From contig JAHFBB010000025.1 of NCBI GenBank assembly GCA_023250255.1, forward strand, positions 1-8,800: a stretch of 8,800 nucleotides of DNA. Reading direction: 5' to 3'. Below are positions 6,772 through 8,800 of the stretch, piece after piece. The DNA comes from Chloroflexota bacterium (GTDB taxonomy: Bacteria; Chloroflexota; Limnocylindria; QHBO01). The notes below the pieces were generated by a model. It ran no database searches. It was not told the origin of the DNA and worked only from the letters and a program-made list of their open reading frames with translations. Every line of letters starts with the position of its first letter. Position 1 is the stretch's first letter. Made by a program: the position numbers and the translations under genes.

Positions 6772-7727
6772 CAGCCGCCCGCCCCCGGCGTGCGGTGGCT
6801 CCACCCCTGGCCGCCGTTCTCGGCCCGACTGCGGTCGGTAAGACCGAGTTCGTACTCGCACTGGCCCAGCGTTTGCCGATCGAAGTCCTGGTCGCGGACT
6901 CACGCCAGGTCTACCGGGGAATGGATATCGGAACGGCCAAGCCGACACCGGCTGAGCAAACAGCCGTCACCCACCACCTCATCGATCTGGTCGAACCCGA
7001 CGAACCGTTTTCGGTCGCTGTCTGGCTCGAACGGGCGCGGGCCGTCATTCCCGAGATTCGTGCTCGTGGTCGGCTGCCAGTCGTCGTGGGTGGCACGGGT
7101 CTGTATGTCAGCGCCCTGGTCGATGGCCTGGACCTCGTCAGCCAGCCGCACGCGCCGGAGATCCGCCAGCAGCTCACCGCCGAATTCGAAGCCGGGGGTC
7201 TGGCGCCCCTCGCTGCTCGGTTGAGCGTTGTCGACCCCCTGGTGGCGGCACAGACCGACCTGGACAACCCACGGCGGGTCCTTCGGGCCCTAGAGCGCGG
7301 TCTCGCGGGCGGCCGTACTGACGCGCTCCCGCGGAGCGAGCCTTATCCGGGTCGCCTTGCCCTCCTGGGCCTGCGGCGGCCAACCAAGGTCCTCGACGCG
7401 CGGATCGGGGATCGCGCCCTGGCCATGTTCGGCAGCGGCCTGCTCGATGAGGCCCGAATGATGATCGAGCGTGGCGTGTCGCCCGCGAGCCCGGCTGCCA
7501 GCGGCCACGGCTACGCCGAGGCCATTCGGGTCGCGACGGGGGAGTGGGGTCTCAATCAGGCAATCGAGGCTACCGCTCGTCGGGTGCGCCAGTACGCCCG
7601 ACGGCAGTGGCGCTGGTTCCGCCGCGACACCCGGATTGTTTGGCTCGCCGTCGGCGACCTGCCCGCGTCGGATCCCGAACTCGTTGGGCGGGGGAGTGAT
7701 CTCGTGGCATCGCTCCTGAACCACTAG
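6768..7727 (+). CDS. miaA: tRNA dimethylallyltransferase (MiaA)
   Basis: MiaA transfers the dimethylallyl group of DMAPP to N6 of A37 in tRNAs reading UNN codons, forming i6A; MiaB often modifies it further but is not in this window. The 319-residue product has a P-loop GPTAVGKT (19-26), DSRQVYRGMDIGTAKP (44-59) with the conserved Asp, HHLID (69-73), VVGGTGLY (106-113), DNPRRVLRALE (166-176) and the C-terminal ARRQWRWFRR (277-286) expected of the family. The ATG at 6768 overlaps the ymdB stop (ATGA). A GGAGG at 6750-6754 is 13 bases away, so start-stop coupling probably matters more than direct ribosome binding. The TAG stop forms part of the hflX -10-like box. Confidence 0.96.
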   Translation: MTAARPRRAVAPPLAAVLGPTAVGKTEFVLALAQRLPIEVLVADSRQVYRGMDIGTAKPTPAEQTAVTHHLIDLVEPDEPFSVAVWLERARAVIPEIRARGRLPVVVGGTGLYVSALVDGLDLVSQPHAPEIRQQLTAEFEAGGLAPLAARLSVVDPLVAAQTDLDNPRRVLRALERGLAGGRTDALPRSEPYPGRLALLGLRRPTKVLDARIGDRALAMFGSGLLDEARMMIERGVSPASPAASGHGYAEAIRVATGEWGLNQAIEATARRVRQYARRQWRWFRRDTRIVWLAVGDLPASDPELVGRGSDLVASLLNH

Positions 7728-7730
7728 CAT
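7725..7730 (+). promoter_or_regulatory. -10 box (TAGCAT) for a probably leaderless hflX transcript
   Basis: TAGCAT begins with the miaA stop codon TAG and ends 7 bases before the hflX ATG at 7738. With the following CGG it repeats the TAGCATCGG seen before queA. There is no Shine-Dalgarno sequence and no clear -35 element. hflX could therefore be transcribed from within the cluster as a leaderless mRNA as well as by read-through. Confidence 0.45.
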
Positions 7731-7737
7731 CGGCCGC

Positions 7738-8800
7738 ATGTCCCGCTCGCCAGTGGTCATTGATCTCACGACTCCCACCGAGCGCGCCTTCCTGATCGCG
7801 CTTGAACCTCCTGGCGATGACCAGTGGCCGGTTGAGCGGCGACTCGCTGAACTCGCCGCTCTCGCTGAAACCGCCGGGGCGACCGTGGTCGGATCAACGA
7901 GCCAGCGGCGTGCAGCGCCCGACCCGGTCTGGTACCTCGGGCGCGGTCGGGCGGCCGAACTGGCAGATGAAAAGGCCGCCACCGATTTCTCCGTGCTGAT
8001 CGTGGACGACGAATTGCGACCCAACCAGCAACGAAGCCTCGAGAAGCTGCTCGACTGCAAGGTGCTGGACCGGAGCGCGCTCATCCTCGACATCTTTGCC
8101 CGCCACGCGACGACCCGCGAGGGGCGCCTCCAGGTCGAGTTGGCTCAACTCGAGTACCACCTCCCGCGCCTGACCCGGATGTGGACGCACCTTTCACGCA
8201 CCGCCGGTGGAATCGGCACCCGGGGTCCCGGAGAAAGCCAGTTAGAGACCGATCGACGGCTGATTCGTCAGCGCATCAAGCGCGTCCAGGCCGACCTGGT
8301 GGACGTGAAGCGTCAGCGGCGCACGTCGTCGCGCCAACGCGACCGGTCCGAGATCGCCACCGTGGCCCTGGTCGGGTACACGAACGCCGGCAAGAGCACG
8401 CTGCTCAACGCCCTGGCCGGGAGTGACGTGTTCGTGGCGGACATGGTCTTCGCCACGCTCGATCCGACGGCTCGTCGGATGGCATTGCCATCGGGCCAGC
8501 GGATCGTGCTGACCGACACCGTGGGATTCATCAACAAGCTCCCGCACGACCTCGTCGAGGCCTTCCAGGCGACCCTGGAGGAGGTCGTTCGGGCGGACCT
8601 GCTGGTCGAGGTCGTGGATGCCGCCGATCCGGACTTCATCGCCCAGCAGACGACCGTCCAGGGGGTCCTTGATGACCTTGGAGCCGGCGATACGCCGCGT
8701 CTGACGGTGTACAACAAACTAGACCTACTCAACGACGGCACGCCGTGGCCAGGGCCGGCTCCCGAGGCGGAAGGGGTCGCCTTCGTCAGCGCTCGCCAGG
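7738..8800 (+). CDS. hflX: GTPase HflX (partial, runs off the window)
   Basis: HflX is a ribosome-binding GTPase that splits or rescues stalled 70S ribosomes under stress. The visible 354 residues include the N-terminal domain with YLGRGRAAEL (66-75) and DDELRPNQQRSLE (90-102), the linker signature RTAGGIGTRGPGESQLE (154-170), and the G domain: G1 GYTNAGKST (213-221), G2 TLDPT (240-244), G3 DTVGFI (260-265), G4 NKLD (326-329) and G5 SAR (351-353). The frame is open to base 8800, so only the C-terminal tail is missing. The gene starts 10 bases after miaA, echoing the miaA-hfq-hflX order of enterobacteria but without hfq. The ATG at 7738 is preferred because the N-terminal domain starts normally and the TAGCAT box is well placed. 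Confidence 0.96.
   Translation, partial: MSRSPVVIDLTTPTERAFLIALEPPGDDQWPVERRLAELAALAETAGATVVGSTSQRRAAPDPVWYLGRGRAAELADEKAATDFSVLIVDDELRPNQQRSLEKLLDCKVLDRSALILDIFARHATTREGRLQVELAQLEYHLPRLTRMWTHLSRTAGGIGTRGPGESQLETDRRLIRQRIKRVQADLVDVKRQRRTSSRQRDRSEIATVALVGYTNAGKSTLLNALAGSDVFVADMVFATLDPTARRMALPSGQRIVLTDTVGFINKLPHDLVEAFQATLEEVVRADLLVEVVDAADPDFIAQQTTVQGVLDDLGAGDTPRLTVYNKLDLLNDGTPWPGPAPEAEGVAFVSARQ

Noticed and set aside
5941..6948. 335-codon open frame on the - strand opposite ymdB and miaA
   Set aside because: It covers two well-supported genes on the other strand and has no recognisable motif.

Overview
This 8.8 kb window is a compact, GC-rich stretch of bacterial chromosome with every recognised gene on the + strand. 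The order is queA, tgt, a small basic ORF, recA, recX, rny, ymdB, miaA and hflX, with hflX running off the right edge. The first 23 bases look like the tail of another + strand gene. The combination of queuosine genes, an RNase Y/YmdB pair, high GC and apparently leaderless genes fits a Chloroflexota-like or related terrabacterial lineage. This is an inference from gene content and order, not a marker-gene assignment. There are no mobile elements, CRISPR arrays, rRNA or tRNA genes, or obvious signs of horizontal transfer.

Layout: (1) 1-94 holds the end of an upstream ORF, a perfect 14-bp GC-rich hairpin and a -10-like box just before queA. (2) 95-2304 encodes two consecutive enzymes of tRNA queuosine synthesis: Tgt inserts preQ1 at position 34 and QueA converts it to epoxyqueuosine. 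(3) 2305-2672 contains a promoter-like TATACT, a leader hairpin, an unannotated 52-codon lysine/arginine-rich ORF and the recA ribosome binding site. (4) 2673-4281 encodes RecA and its modulator RecX, with a hairpin over the recA stop codon and an ambiguous recX start. (5) 4282-7727 is a tightly coupled block of rny, ymdB and miaA joined by 4-base ATGA overlaps, preceded by a promoter and a structured leader. (6) 7738 onward is the ribosome-associated GTPase hflX.

Functionally, the window joins tRNA anticodon-loop modification (QueA and Tgt at position 34, MiaA at position 37), homologous recombination (RecA, RecX), mRNA turnover (RNase Y, with YmdB as likely partner) and ribosome rescue (HflX). 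I see no new defence or biosynthetic system. The points most worth checking are: a shared TAKCMTCGG-type box 3-4 nt before three start codons, suggesting leaderless transcripts; recX homology that extends upstream of any ATG, GTG or TTG; the small basic ORF in front of recA; and two mutually exclusive pairings in the rny leader.
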